This document shows positions 1 through 8,784 of a stretch of 20,240 nt of DNA, piece by piece. The stretch's first letter is position 1. Each line of letters opens with the position of its first letter. The notes beneath the pieces were generated by a model that did no database searches, had not been told where the DNA came from, and saw only the letters and a program-made list of their open reading frames with translations. The translations under genes and the position numbers were made by a program. The DNA comes from Reticulitermes lucifugus (Eukaryota > Arthropoda > Insecta > Blattodea > Rhinotermitidae). The stretch lies in contig JAKCWW010001008.1 of NCBI GenBank assembly GCA_026260175.1, forward strand, positions 42,812-63,051, read 5' to 3'.

Positions 1-90
1 GCCAATCAGGAAGAAGGGGGAGGTGTGGTGTGTTGTGATAGGTTTTGACAGGGACTGGGAGGGGAACAATGGGTAAGAGGTGGTGGGAGT

Positions 91-108
91 ATATATATAT
101 ATATATAT
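91..108. repeat. (AT)9 microsatellite
   Basis: Nine uninterrupted AT units. They make the tyrosine/isoleucine alternation in the spurious minus-strand reading frame that covers 6-239, which I do not regard as a gene. Confidence 0.9.
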
Positions 109-159
109 GGTTGATGGCTGTAGCCTCGGAGGAAAAATGTCCATGACGGGAGGAAGGGG

Positions 160-235
160 AGCCAAACTCTAAGAACTGGTACCAAGTATTCCCGAAATGT
201 TGGGTATACACCAAAAATTGACGCCGGGCTACAAC
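160..235 (+). repeat. Decayed hammerhead-like retroelement module
   Basis: CTAAGAA at 169-175 stands where a CTGANGA core would be. A short possible stem follows (GGTAC pairing with GTA-tt-CC), then CCCGAAATGTTGGG at 191-204. The order matches the better modules at 864-925, 1867-1907 and 17672-17678, but the core is damaged, so membership in the same class is inference. The flanking DNA (205-270) is probably part of the same dispersed repeat. Confidence 0.35.
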
Positions 236-506
236 CCAAAAACCTTTAAGCAACATCATGACTACGGCGGAAACCATCAATTACATATTCTTTAAATATG
301 ATGAGTAAAAACCTAATGTTAACTGCAATACTTCAAGGTAAAATGCATAGAACCCCCACTCATGAGAAATTGCAGGAGCAGCAGTCATTGCACTGCCTGC
401 CATCACATGATACGGTCCAAGTGTAGAGTGATGCTTGTGGCCATTTAAATACTGACCATGTATCTTAGCACTGGAACTGATTTCCCTCATATGATTTTTC
501 ATTAAT

Positions 507-986
507 GAATGTAACTATTTTTCACATTATATTCACCGTGCATTCTGTCCTATATAATAGCTTTTATTTTAACCAACACATGCTGCGCAGCCATCAGGCG
601 AAGCCTACAGAACACGGTACAACAACACGCCACAGATAACTACACCAGCCATTTGAGACGGAAACAAGACCAGCTGCCAATAATTTTAAATAAACTTTTT
701 AAAATAATTTTTAAACCTTTTAATCCAAAAAGGAAAACAAACGTACTTATACATTTTAACCACTGAAGTAAAAATATTCTACATGTTTTTATAGTGAACA
801 TAGTTCATCTCGTTTTAACATTGAATGTGAACCAACTATTATAGTGGATGTGTAGTCTGTGTTTATATACTTTGATCCCCCTGATGATGACTAATAAGTA
901 GTTGAAACATATGTAGGGGTATATACGACGACAAAATTGTAGTGCATGTGTTGGTTAAAATAAAAGCTATTATAGAATGTAACTAT
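507..986 (+). mobile_element. Short element with 31-bp inverted repeats and hammerhead-like motif, probable Penelope-like remnant
   Basis: Positions 553-583 and 944-974 are perfect reverse complements over 31 bp. The 12-mer GAATGTAACTAT occurs just outside at 507-518 and again at 975-986, consistent with a target-site duplication that would place the insertion at 519-974. The interior is AT-rich, encodes no protein I can see, and carries a hammerhead-ribozyme-like motif immediately before the right inverted repeat. Known Penelope-like retroelements combine hammerhead motifs in their terminal repeats with short inverted 'tail' copies at the other end, and that fits here. A MITE-type DNA transposon is the main alternative, because terminal inverted repeats alone do not discriminate. 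Confidence 0.55.
864..925 (+). ncRNA. Hammerhead ribozyme-like motif (type I order)
   Basis: The conserved CTGATGA core is at 881-887 and GAAA at 904-907, followed by a tiny possible stem III (A907-U914, C908-G913) and a predicted cleavage point after A915. Stem I is formed by CCCC 877-880 with GGGG 916-919 and, beyond an asymmetric internal loop, TATATA 864-869 with TATATA 920-925. Stem II (888-903) is weak: ACT pairs with AGT around AATA, with mismatches at its base. The core is complete, but the poor stem II and very short stem III make activity as a monomer doubtful. Expression is unknown. Confidence 0.5.
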
Positions 987-1295
987 ATTTATGTACTTAA
1001 CATAGGAAACGGTCCAGCACTTTAAGTATTTTAGTGAGAGAATCCTAACAAAATAATTATGAACCTACTTTAATTTTTTTACTCTTATTCTCCTCCATTT
1101 TAATGACATAAACTGAGCAATAGACATACTGTTAATATTGGCACCTTGACCCATAATGTCCAAAGTTTGCATTTGGTAACTTTGTTTAACACTTATGACA
1201 ATTACTGGTGGCATTTCATTTATTTACAGTTTATATTTATGATTTATTTATTGAGGCGGTTTGCAGCTAATACTGTATAATTTCAAATGGTGTGA
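987..1295. other. AT-rich stretch without recognised features
   Basis: I see no coding potential, tRNA, tandem repeat or recognised mobile element in this interval. Confidence 0.5.
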
Positions 1296-1475
1296 TGATT
1301 ACTGGAAGGAAGCAACCATGGGCTAATTTGAGACACTGTCCCAGCATTTGTGTGGATGGACTGAGGAAACCCATTGACAACTTCAGGGCACATGGTCTGT
1401 GGGCCAGAATTTTAACCTCTTACATACGAAGCAGGAGTGCTGACCACTTGACCATGATGTTTTGTAAATACTGGT
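1296..1475 (-). mobile_element. SINE D copy 1, tRNA-derived, antisense
   Basis: Read on the - strand this begins with a tRNA-like head. An A-box-like TGGTCAAGTGGTCAGCACT lies near 1457-1439 and a B-box-like segment opposite 1401-1420. On the + strand it shows the family signature GGACTGAGGAAACCC followed by GAAGCAGGAGTGCTGACCAC, both shared in diverged form with the copies near 3705, 4285 and 6175. The 99-codon + strand frame 1292-1591 overlapping it is therefore an antisense reading of a repeat, not a gene. Family identity is from the internal comparison; the tRNA of origin is not determined. Confidence 0.6.
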
Positions 1476-1775
1476 GCTCTTGCCTTTTAGGGTATGCATT
1501 ATGCATAGTGTGTATGGTGTTAGGGATTGTGACCTGCCTTAAAACTTCTGTTGTGTTCATGATCCTGTATGATCCATTCTTCCATCAGTAGGCCAGTAGG
1601 CCCAACTGACTAATGAAGATTCATTTTATCCAAAGGGGTCTAAGTGAGTAGACTTTTTCCCCCTTTTTCCCCTGAGGACAGAGATGGAGCCAGTCTTCAA
1701 AATGTGTTTCTAGAATGTTGTATTTTAATCAGACGGTAGACGGAAGTGTTGTAATAATGGTGGTGGTCATAGTGC

Positions 1776-1799
1776 TAGTAGTAGTAGTAGTAGTAGTAG
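1776..1799. repeat. (TAG)8 microsatellite
   Basis: Eight perfect TAG units. On the - strand they read as CTA, giving the leucine run of a spurious small frame. Confidence 0.9.
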
Positions 1800-1859
1800 G
1801 AATGATAATCTGACACTCCAATAGGACTTTACCCAGTGTCCTATTAAAATACAAGTCCA

Positions 1860-1912
1860 AAAACACCACATTCTGGAGACTGATTTTGTCTTTGTCTCCA
1901 TCTTCAGGCCCC
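1860..1912 (-). repeat. Hammerhead-like module, minus strand, partly decayed
   Basis: On the - strand CTGAAGA (opposite 1901-1907) is followed by a perfect 7-bp stem, TGGAGAC (1900-1894) with GTCTCCA (1880-1874), closing a 13-nt loop, and then GAAT (1873-1870) where a hammerhead would have GAAA. Position 7 of the core may be any base, so CTGAAGA is permitted. The final A of GAAA is lost, and no clear stem I or III is seen, so it is probably inactive. It shares its first half with the module at 17672-17678. Confidence 0.45.
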
Positions 1913-2159
1913 CTTCCCCCATTATAAAGTAGCAGTGCCCTAATAATAGCATTACAGGTATGAATTTACCATTGTTATGCTATAACCTTCGGTCTCTGTT
2001 CTTTTCAATTTTTTTTTGCACTAGCTCATGAGCTTTCATATATCTGCAGGTTTTTGGACCGTAAACCTGAAAGGGCCTTGAGAAAGTATAAACACTGACA
2101 AATTAATTTCTCTGCATAAATATAGAAAATGTTTTCTGATCTCCAAGATGAGAATGCAG

Positions 2160-2420
2160 TAGTGACATGTGGTTTGTATTTGGGAGGTTTTTGGTTGGAA
2201 TTTCAGCTTGGACCTTGGCTCTTTCTTTCCAGGTGAATTCTGGGGCAGTAGCTTCAGGGAAATTGTTTATGTTGTGGTACTGGAAGTTATACTTCCACTT
2301 CCTCCTGTGTCTTCATGGCCTGTCGCTTAATCAAGCTTTACTTTACCTTTTTCTGAAGCACAGATACACCTTTTACCTTTTTACCTTCACTGGAATGGAA
2401 GCTCTTCAGCCTTAGTGTCA
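2160..2420 (+). other. 82-codon reading frame, probably repeat-derived
   Basis: The frame 2167-2415 is rich in tryptophan, phenylalanine and leucine and has no domain that I recognise. Phrases such as FGRFLVGISAWTLA and VNSGAV resemble short frames I remember from repetitive DNA of cockroach/termite type, but I cannot verify that here. No splice sites or polyadenylation signal tie it to a gene. I list it as a possible repeat fragment rather than a coding gene. Confidence 0.25.
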
Positions 2421-2812
2421 CAAGTTACACAGACAAACATAAGTTGACGGTCGAGTGACATTTTATTACACTGAAGGACATCTAAGGAGTTTCTGGGGTA
2501 GCTAGGAACTATAAATTAATAACAGTTCAGTCCATTAAGTACACTGCTTATTGAAGTAGGTGACCACTTTCATTATATGTGCAAATAACCAAATTGACTA
2601 GGACTACTTGCCAAACCTGAATATGCAGAAAGAATGTGAATTTTAGCTCTCCCCTTCAGATTCATACCTGCTTGGTGTGAGTGGCTCCCTTATTGCCCCT
2701 CCGCTATCCTACCCCACTACTAGTGGCAGTATTCCTCTCACCTGCTGCACATTATGTAATGTCTATGATATAGGATTTTTTTGATGCAGGTGAACAAACA
2801 TTTTGGAGGAAC

Positions 2813-2915
2813 CTGGTCTTCTGGGATGTGACCCAGCGATGCAGTGTCACGTCCCAGAAGACCAGAATCCCCAATTATGCTACTGTGAAGCCTCAAAACT
2901 CACAAAGAAATGTGT
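2813..2915 (+). repeat. Inverted-duplication hairpin plus retroelement tail fragment (family E)
   Basis: Positions 2813-2832 and 2846-2865 form a 20-nt inverted repeat with one mismatch around a 13-nt loop. From 2846 onward the sequence GTCACGTCCCAGAAGACC, then TGTGAAGCCTCAAAACTCAC, parallels the - strand sequences at 7900-7800 (encoding RRNIPE and SLKSH) and at 11125-11050. I infer one repeat family in which the terminal segment has been duplicated head to head. Confidence 0.5.
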
Positions 2916-3275
2916 TTTGAAGGAACTTGGAAGTTCATCACCATTACCACATGAACCCACCATTGAATTTTATACTGGGACTTGGCAACAAATATTATGT
3001 ATGCATTTGTTGTTACTCTGATCCGTTATACACCTGATACCCATATTATGCTCCGTTTAATCCTAAAAATAATAGCTGATGACTACAGATTATAAATACA
3101 GGCTGTCACGGATGATAGTCTTTTGGGTTTTGACACCACATAGGTTCCTACATGTTGTTAAAACTCAGAAGAATATTATCTGACAAATTGTGGAGCTCCA
3201 CCTGTATGCAAAGAATATTAAAGTACTTGCTGGGTGTGAACTTTGATGTAGACAAGCAACTTATCTGATCATTTT

Positions 3276-3277
3276 AG
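3276..3277 (+). other. Possible 3' splice acceptor before the first coding exon
   Basis: GATCATTTTAG ends at 3277, three bases before the first ATG at 3281. If used, the exon starts at 3278 and any upstream exon is 5' untranslated or encodes more N-terminal residues. No upstream exon was identified with confidence. Confidence 0.35.
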
Positions 3278-3280
3278 TCC

Positions 3281-5343
3281 ATGATGGAGGAAGCACCTGC
3301 AGTAAAGGAGGAACCACAAGATTTGGAGAGTGAAGTAGCATGTATGTCTGCTAACAGTGTTGCAGAGGAGGATGAAGATCCCCTCCGTTTTGTGGAGTTA
3401 AAAAGTGAACTGGAGGTATGTTCATGACCAGTTGATATCTGTAATTTCCACCTGTCTGTAACATTTATTTGTTTTTGAACTGTTGATGGGAAATGAAACA
3501 CAGACATAAGTTAGAGCTTTTTAACTTCACACATCTTGAGTGTTGCTATTTGTGATAAGCTGAAGCTCCATACTGCAATCACTTCAAAATTTTTTGTTCT
3601 AAATAACATACAGCTCTGAAATATCAGGACATGATGTACTATTGTCGTTACTACTAGGATACTCCGATTGAATGTCATCCATTGCCTGACTAAAATACAA
3701 ACTTCCTGTGTTAGTTCAGCACTCCTTCGTGTTCTGGAGGTCCAGAAATCAAATCTCAGCCCACAGAGACTGTCCTGACTGACATTTATCTTGGCTTTTG
3801 ACATTTTCCCCAGGAAAATTCTGAGGCAGTAAGGTAAAGGTAAAGTTTGCCCTAGAACAGGCCATGAAGGCCCAGAGGGGGAGTAGAGATATAGCTCTAC
3901 TCTTTCTTTAACCTAGGCGCTAGATGAGGGTGGGTGGTCAACACCACGCCCTGGCCGCTTTACCCCCCCCCCCGGGAATGACCCAGTACCCATTCTGAGG
4001 AAGTACATTAAAAAATTGTTTCATCACTTTCTCCCATATTCTGACACGATACCTTGTGCGGTTGACGCAGCAGCATTAAATGGACCAGCAAAGAAGCAAA
4101 ACGTTATAATCTCAGTAATTACGTCTAAATATATGTGCATCTTTCTGTCTTTGTGCATGTGTATGTCTCTGTATGAACCGCCCCCCCCCCCAATGTCATT
4201 TCTTGGAACAATTGACTGGTTTTCATGAAATATGTAGGTCAGTAAGAAATGGCAGAATAATTGGTTTGGATACGAATTATGGCCTGTTTTAAGAAACTGA
4301 TTAACCATATATCTGGAGGGACTTAGGAAAATAACGAAAAGCCTCAGTCTGGTGAGTGAGCTTGGAACCTCTGACATGGGAAGCAGGAGCATTAGTGCAC
4401 TTACTGGTGATATTAAATTATACACCTGTGTGGAGTGAGAAAGAATGTAAAAAACTAACTAAAACCACAGCCATTTTCAGCCAGGAAAAGCTGTTTTTTT
4501 AAATAAGACTGTACACTCCAGCACATGAAGTGAGGTGGTGTCTGAAGCACCATAATATTATTGAATTAGTATGACTACAGCCTCTCTACAGCAGATCTGG
4601 TAACATTGTTATGGCATTATGTCATAGGACATTATGAATGGTCTTACAGACTTTCTGTTCAAATTATCTAGTACATAACAGCACCAACTTCTCCTTTCAT
4701 CCAGGACAAAGCTACCCACCCTACTGCTATGAGTTGGCAACTTCCTTTGGATCTAGCAGTGGTTAAAGTGGAAGCGGGGGAGGAACATGGAGTGTTTGAG
4801 GAGGAACACACTTCTAAGATGCGTACCAGGAGGCACAGGAAGTGCCGTGTTTGCAGTGTCTGTGGTAAAGTGTTCAAGCGGCCACATGATTTGAAGAGGC
4901 ATCTGTTAATTCACACAGGACTCCGACCGTACGTGTGTGATATATGTGGGAAGGGTTTTAGCCAGTCCTCAAACCTGAAGACGCACATTCATCTTCACAC
5001 AGGGGAAAAACCTTATATGTGTAATGTATGTTTTAAAAGTTTTGTTAGGAAATCTCACCTACAGGGTCATTCACAGACACACATTGTGCAGAAGTCGTAC
5101 GTGTGCTCTGAATGCGGTAAGGGATTCAGTCAGAACTGTTCTCTGAAAGAACATATTCTGGCTCATAGTAGGGAGAAGCTGCACATCTGTAATGTGTGTG
5201 GTAAAGGTTTTGCACGTGCCGATAACTTAAAAACGCATACTGTTACACACATAGCTGAGAAGAAGCACATTTGTAACATATGTAATAAGAAGTTCAAATA
5301 TGCTTGCACTTTAAACATTCATTTTCGTACTCATAGTCTGTAG
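3281..5343 (+). CDS. C2H2 zinc-finger protein, two coding exons (3281-3415 and 4705-5343)
   Basis: The spliced product is 257 residues, presumably a nuclear DNA-binding transcription factor. Exon 1 gives 45 acidic residues beginning MMEEAPAVKEEP. The donor GAG|GTATGT is at 3415/3416. The acceptor TCTCCTTTCATCCAG|GAC is at 4704/4705. Both sides are phase 0 and the frame stays open. Exon 2 contributes 8 codons before an internal ATG at 4729, then six fingers of the form C-X2-C-X12-H-X3-H; counted from that ATG their first cysteines are residues 42, 70, 98, 126, 154 and 182. Only the linker between fingers 2 and 3 is canonical TGEKP. The psi-K-x-E matches VKEE, LKSE and VKVE are possible SUMOylation sites. 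The protein ends two residues after the last histidine (stop 5341-5343). No BED, BTB, KRAB or ZAD domain is visible. The ATG at 3284 has the better start context. DNA target unknown. Confidence 0.85.
3705..3785 (+). mobile_element. SINE D copy 2, tRNA-like head, intronic
   Basis: On the + strand TTAGTTCAGCACTCC at 3711-3725 resembles an A box and the stretch at 3740-3760 a degenerate B box. Its reverse complement (AGATTTGATTTCTGGACCTCCAG and GGAGTGCTGA) matches the order seen on the + strand in copy 1 at 1401-1445, so it is inserted in the opposite orientation to that copy. Confidence 0.5.
3833..3990 (-). mobile_element. SINE A copy 1, antisense, head missing
   Basis: The + strand shows GGTAAAGGTAAAG at the tail end, then GGCCATGAAGGCC, TTTAACCTAGGCGC, CACGCCCTGGCCGCTTTA and ACCCAGTACCCAT in order. 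The same order recurs at 14105-14260 and, in reverse complement, at 10770-10935. The tRNA-like head expected beyond 3990 is absent, so this copy is truncated. It contains an expanded C run. Confidence 0.65.
3963..3973. repeat. (C)11 homopolymer in SINE A
   Basis: Eleven C bases directly before GGGAATGACC; other copies of this SINE have a shorter, mixed sequence here, suggesting slippage expansion. Confidence 0.9.
4181..4191. repeat. (C)11 homopolymer
   Basis: A second run of exactly eleven C in the same intron, not within a recognised SINE. It makes the glycine run of a spurious - strand frame. Confidence 0.9.
4285..4425 (-). mobile_element. SINE D copy 3, antisense, intronic
   Basis: The + strand carries CTGGAGGGACTTAGGAAAAT, AAGCCTCAGTCTGG, TTGGAACCTCTGACATGG and GAAGCAGGAGCATTAGTGCA, matching the order in copy 1 (1355-1445). 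Divergence is considerable, and the tRNA promoter boxes are degenerate. Confidence 0.5.
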
Positions 5344-5431
5344 CTGGATTTCTGAGGAATTAGAATTTTAGAATTCACTTCTAAAGCATATGCCATACAT
5401 GGACACACATTTTTTAAAGTGATGAGGTCTT
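5344..5431 (+). other. Probable 3' untranslated region of the zinc-finger gene
   Basis: AT-rich sequence between the TAG stop (5341-5343) and the polyadenylation signal at 5432. No regulatory motif is recognised. Confidence 0.5.
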
Positions 5432-5437
5432 AATAAA
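5432..5437 (+). terminator. AATAAA polyadenylation signal
   Basis: Canonical AATAAA 89 bp downstream of the stop codon of the + strand zinc-finger gene. The distance is reasonable for an insect 3' UTR. Cleavage position cannot be fixed. Confidence 0.55.
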
Positions 5438-6174
5438 TTAAACACAAATGTATGTTGACAGGGTTTGGACTGTGCAGCAAAAGGAACAAACCATCCCATC
5501 ACCAAAATGAGGTTGTGTATGGTGTGGTGCCTATGTGTATGTTTTCATGCACTAGAGAGTATGCCTGGCCCTAAAGTGCCACTGGCTGTTCTGCTAAACA
5601 AAAAAACAAAGTATATTTTTTGAAGATTAATCAAATTTATGAGCTATATATTTGTGAAAGCAAATACATACATTTAATATAGTTGCTGGATAATTGGTGA
5701 AATATTATGCTTGATCAGCATTTCCCTAATGGATAGCACTTAATGAATCAGTGCAGTGGCAGGTAAGACCCTGTGGGGCCCCTAGACACCATTACTTAGG
5801 GGCTATCACTCGTATTTTGTAGTGGTATCAAAGCCTATTGTATCATACTGAAGAACATATTTTTAAGTGTTACAGGCACAGATATAACAAAATAGTGTAC
5901 TTTTCCAAATAACACAGAAATAAACGGTTCATATAATAACCTCTCAATCCTGTGATGTAAAACTTCTGTATCAATAAAGAAAACTATTTTCTTAACAAAA
6001 TCAAGCTGTATATGCATTTGACTTAGCGTACCAGGATCTTCCTGATGCACTGTTGATGTCAGAAGGTTTTGTTCAGGCAGATAGTCACCAGCTTCTTGCT
6101 GCAAAAGCCAAGTTTGATGCAAGAAAAGTGACATTGTGACAGATTTTTCTTTGCATGCTTAGGTATTACACCAG
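5438..6174. other. Intergenic stretch with an unassigned 99-codon minus-strand frame
   Basis: The only long frame is 6134-5835 on the - strand (99 residues, starting MSLFLHQTWLL). It has no recognised domain, signal peptide or splice context. It could be a fragment of repetitive DNA; I do not call it a gene. AATAAA-like sequences here are expected by chance in AT-rich DNA. Confidence 0.3.
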
Positions 6175-6300
6175 CATTTACTGGGAGGGACTGGAAAAGA
6201 CCATGTAGAACATCATTCAAGATACTCAGTGTGTGGGTTGATATTTGAACCTGGCACCTCCAAAACACTCAATTGCAGTGTTTTGTCTCACAACTTCTGG
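6175..6300 (-). mobile_element. SINE D copy 4, antisense, degenerate
   Basis: The + strand order TTACTGGGAGGGACTGG, ATATTTGAACCTGGCACCTC, then a diverged head parallels copies 1 and 3. On the - strand GGTTCAAATATCAA is a B-box-like sequence. Divergence is high, so boundaries are approximate. Confidence 0.4.
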
Positions 6301-6564
6301 TGATACACAGAAATTCACTGGCACTCATTCTACCATTCTTATGTAAATTTTGCAGATACTAGGCATAGTTCATTCTTGAAACATTTAATACATAAAATAA
6401 ACATAGCTCTATGTCTCATGGAAAATGCAAGGCAGCAGCCCAAGCGCTCAGAGAATCTTGAATATATATAGGGTCTACACTTGACACATTGTTAAATAGG
6501 ATATACATCAATCAAGGTAATTGTGGCTGGAGAGTGAGGCCTTAACATTTTGGTGTACACGGAC

Positions 6565-6855
6565 ATTACTTTATCCAACAACTCGTGTCACTGCACTGAG
6601 ACTGTTTGATGTGATGGCAGGCAGTTCAGTGCTCACTGCTGTTCCAATTTGCTGTGAGTTTGGAATCACACATTTTAGTTCAGTATTTTAATATTACATT
6701 TTTACTAACCACATTTAAAGAAAGTGCTGGCAGTGTTTTCCTTCAGCTCACAGACACGTCACGTCTAACAGACACATTTACTGCATGTCAGAAGTTTTAT
6801 AGGTTAAGTGAGCTAATAGGAAGTGACCAACAACAGATGTCAGATAAAATAATGT
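6565..6855 (+). repeat. Dispersed repeat C, copy 1
   Basis: Two blocks, 6567-6592 (ACTTTATCCAACAAC...GTGTCACT) and 6810-6854 (GAGCTAATAGGAAGTGACC...AGATAAAATAATG), recur in the same order at 12774-12803 and 12856-12903. Here they are 217 bp apart, against about 52 bp in the other copy, so one copy has a large indel. No coding capacity. Class unknown. Confidence 0.5.
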
Positions 6856-6859
6856 CCCT

Positions 6860-7790
6860 ACACATGATTAATTTTACAGCTCAGACCACTTGGATATTTT
6901 ATTGCTGTCCACAGTTCCTCCACACTGGTGCTAATGTAGTACTTAGAAATATCTGTGCCTGATTCCTGCTCATCCATCCAGCTTCACCATGGTCAACTTC
7001 CAACAACAGATATCCAAAATGTATGTGTTAAACCTATGTGATCCTTTGTTTCTCTGGTTAGTATGTATTGATTTTCCTGTTCCATTCCTATATTCCATCT
7101 GCTGCACCTGAGGGAGGAGTCATGGAGCAGCTAAAGTGGACTGCAAAGAGTGAAAATAAGAATCATATTAATTTTAATTACAATATGGATCTTATCTTGC
7201 AATTTATACTGTTCACTTACAGTGGAACAACCATTTAATATTCCTTGATTTAAGCCTTGTCCCTCATTTAATGTTCATTGTCAATCATCACACATCAATC
7301 AATGCAGCATCAAGTTTAAGACTTTTCTCAATTTAGTATTCAGATCCTGTGCTTTCTGAAGAAACAAACTGGTTTCACTGTAAATACCAGGTATATGAGA
7401 ATAAGATTTTGCTTTTTTACTCATGTTGGTCTTTAGCAATAATATATCTGTCAATCCACACATAATCTTGGATTTATTCTCAAACCTTCTGGTCTAATAA
7501 ACTATTTGTTTCCACAGTAGCCAGGAGAGAACAAATGTGTTACTTTCTAAAAGTCACTTGAAACCATGATGAAAACTGGAGCTCCATTGTTTTGCATTAC
7601 AACTAGGTACAGTTACAGGAAATGTAAATGCAGTGGACTTATGTGAATGTCATATTCAGTCTTCTGACTGTCTATTTTTGTACTACCACACCATTCTGTT
7701 GGCCTACAATACAAAGTTATTTACAGTACATAATGTACATATCTATAAATAGAACTGATAATGAAGCAGCAACATTTTGAAGTTTTCCCT
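6860..7790. other. AT-rich intergenic DNA without recognised features
   Basis: I find no supported gene, tandem repeat or mobile element in this interval on either strand. Confidence 0.45.
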
Positions 7791-7794
7791 CGTT

Positions 7795-8040
7795 AGCAAA
7801 AGGTGCCCATACTGGAAGTAACCTTTTTATTGCAGTGTGAGATTTCAGACTTCTGCCGTGATGTAGTTTAGGACTTCGCTTTTCTGGGATGTTACGCCGC
7901 ACATGTTCGCAGACTGTTACTGATGTTGCAGGACAGCCTTAGTCCCATCTTCAAGGGTCAGATGAAGATGGGGCCAATAGGCTGTCCCACATCAGTAACA
8001 AGCTGCCAACCTGTGCTGCGTAATGACCCATGAGAGTGAG
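7795..8040 (-). repeat. Family E retroelement tails, head to head, forming a large hairpin
   Basis: Positions 7915-7953 and 7963-8000 are an imperfect inverted repeat of about 38 nt around a 9-nt centre. Both arms are copies of the same module: on the - strand TTGAAGATGGG...ACATCAGTAAC then GTAACATCCCAGAAAAG, on the + strand TGAAGATGGGG...ACATCAGTAAC. The - strand continues through a frame containing RRNIPEK and LKSH (7902-7800), which parallels 2846-2915. The arrangement suggests inverted terminal copies of one retroelement family. No intact gene remains. Confidence 0.55.
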
Positions 8041-8780
8041 GGCCTTTTTATTACAGTACTGGATAAAGATGAATAAATTCATGAATTATTTGATTTTCCA
8101 TTTCTCATAATTGTTTTGTGTGTATGTGAGACTCATAAGCATATTTCCTTATTTATATATTGCACTAAAGCATTTAGACTAAAGTATGTATATAATGGTG
8201 TTTCATTGTCAGCACCCTACAGCTCTAATCAGATTCCATTTAAGTAATACAATTAACCAACTGTGCGGAAATGTTAGGCAGAAGGCTGTGCCAGGTAATG
8301 CAGTCCGTATTTGACAATAACATGTTTTGCTGGCAAGTTTTGATTATCACTGGCATAATTTCACTTGCCATTTTAGCTTCAGCTTCAGGCAGTTGTTTGT
8401 CAGTATATCCTTTCCTTGTGTTTCTGCCCTTTTATTGCCCAGGAAGTGGTGGATCAGTAAAGCCATAATGCAAATGTAGTGGTCACTGTATGCACAGCAG
8501 CAGGCCACTTCAATGTCCACAAAGGGATTAGTAAACATCAGGGCTGTTGTGTTTGCAAACAGCAGCAAGGTTTTAAGTTTGTCAGCCAGTCATCCATTCA
8601 AGGCAGTCTAAGTGATGCACTTGAGAAATGTCCAAAAGTTTATATGTTTATATGTTGCATACTTTTAAGAATGATCTGAACAACAAATGCTATTCATATA
8701 CAGAACACCAATAACTATGTACAGTAATAAAATTATCAAATCTGTTATTTAACCTATCAGTCGGCTCTGATAATTTTTAT
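8041..8780. other. Intergenic DNA without recognised features
   Basis: Small frames on both strands (8271-8679) lack domain signatures and overlap each other. I see no supported gene here. Confidence 0.45.
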
Positions 8781-8784
8781 GCCT

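Larger units (their letters stand above)
3416..4704 (+). other. Intron of the + strand zinc-finger gene
   Basis: A 1289-bp phase-0 GT-AG intron with donor GTATGT and a pyrimidine-rich acceptor. It has collected three SINE fragments (3705-3785, 3833-3990, 4285-4425) and two separate runs of eleven C. The - strand frames within it (3511-3804 and 4024-4425) are readings through these repeats. Confidence 0.8.

Noticed and set aside
6..239. 77-codon minus-strand frame
   Set aside because: It runs through an (AT)9 microsatellite and a repeat remnant, and has no domain.
1292..1591. 99-codon + frame that could be a membrane protein because of its C-terminal hydrophobic part
   Set aside because: The first half is antisense SINE D, recognisable at three other places. 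The hydrophobic part is AT-rich flank.
4024..4425. 133-codon minus-strand frame inside the intron
   Set aside because: It includes SINE D copy 3 and a glycine run made by (C)11; no domain.
5835..6134. 99-codon minus-strand frame
   Set aside because: No recognised domain and no splice or polyadenylation context. Probably repeat-derived or chance; kept only as a note.
7717..7902. 61-codon minus frame with RRNIPEK and LKSH
   Set aside because: The same phrases arise from family E repeats elsewhere; it is a retroelement tail and not a gene.
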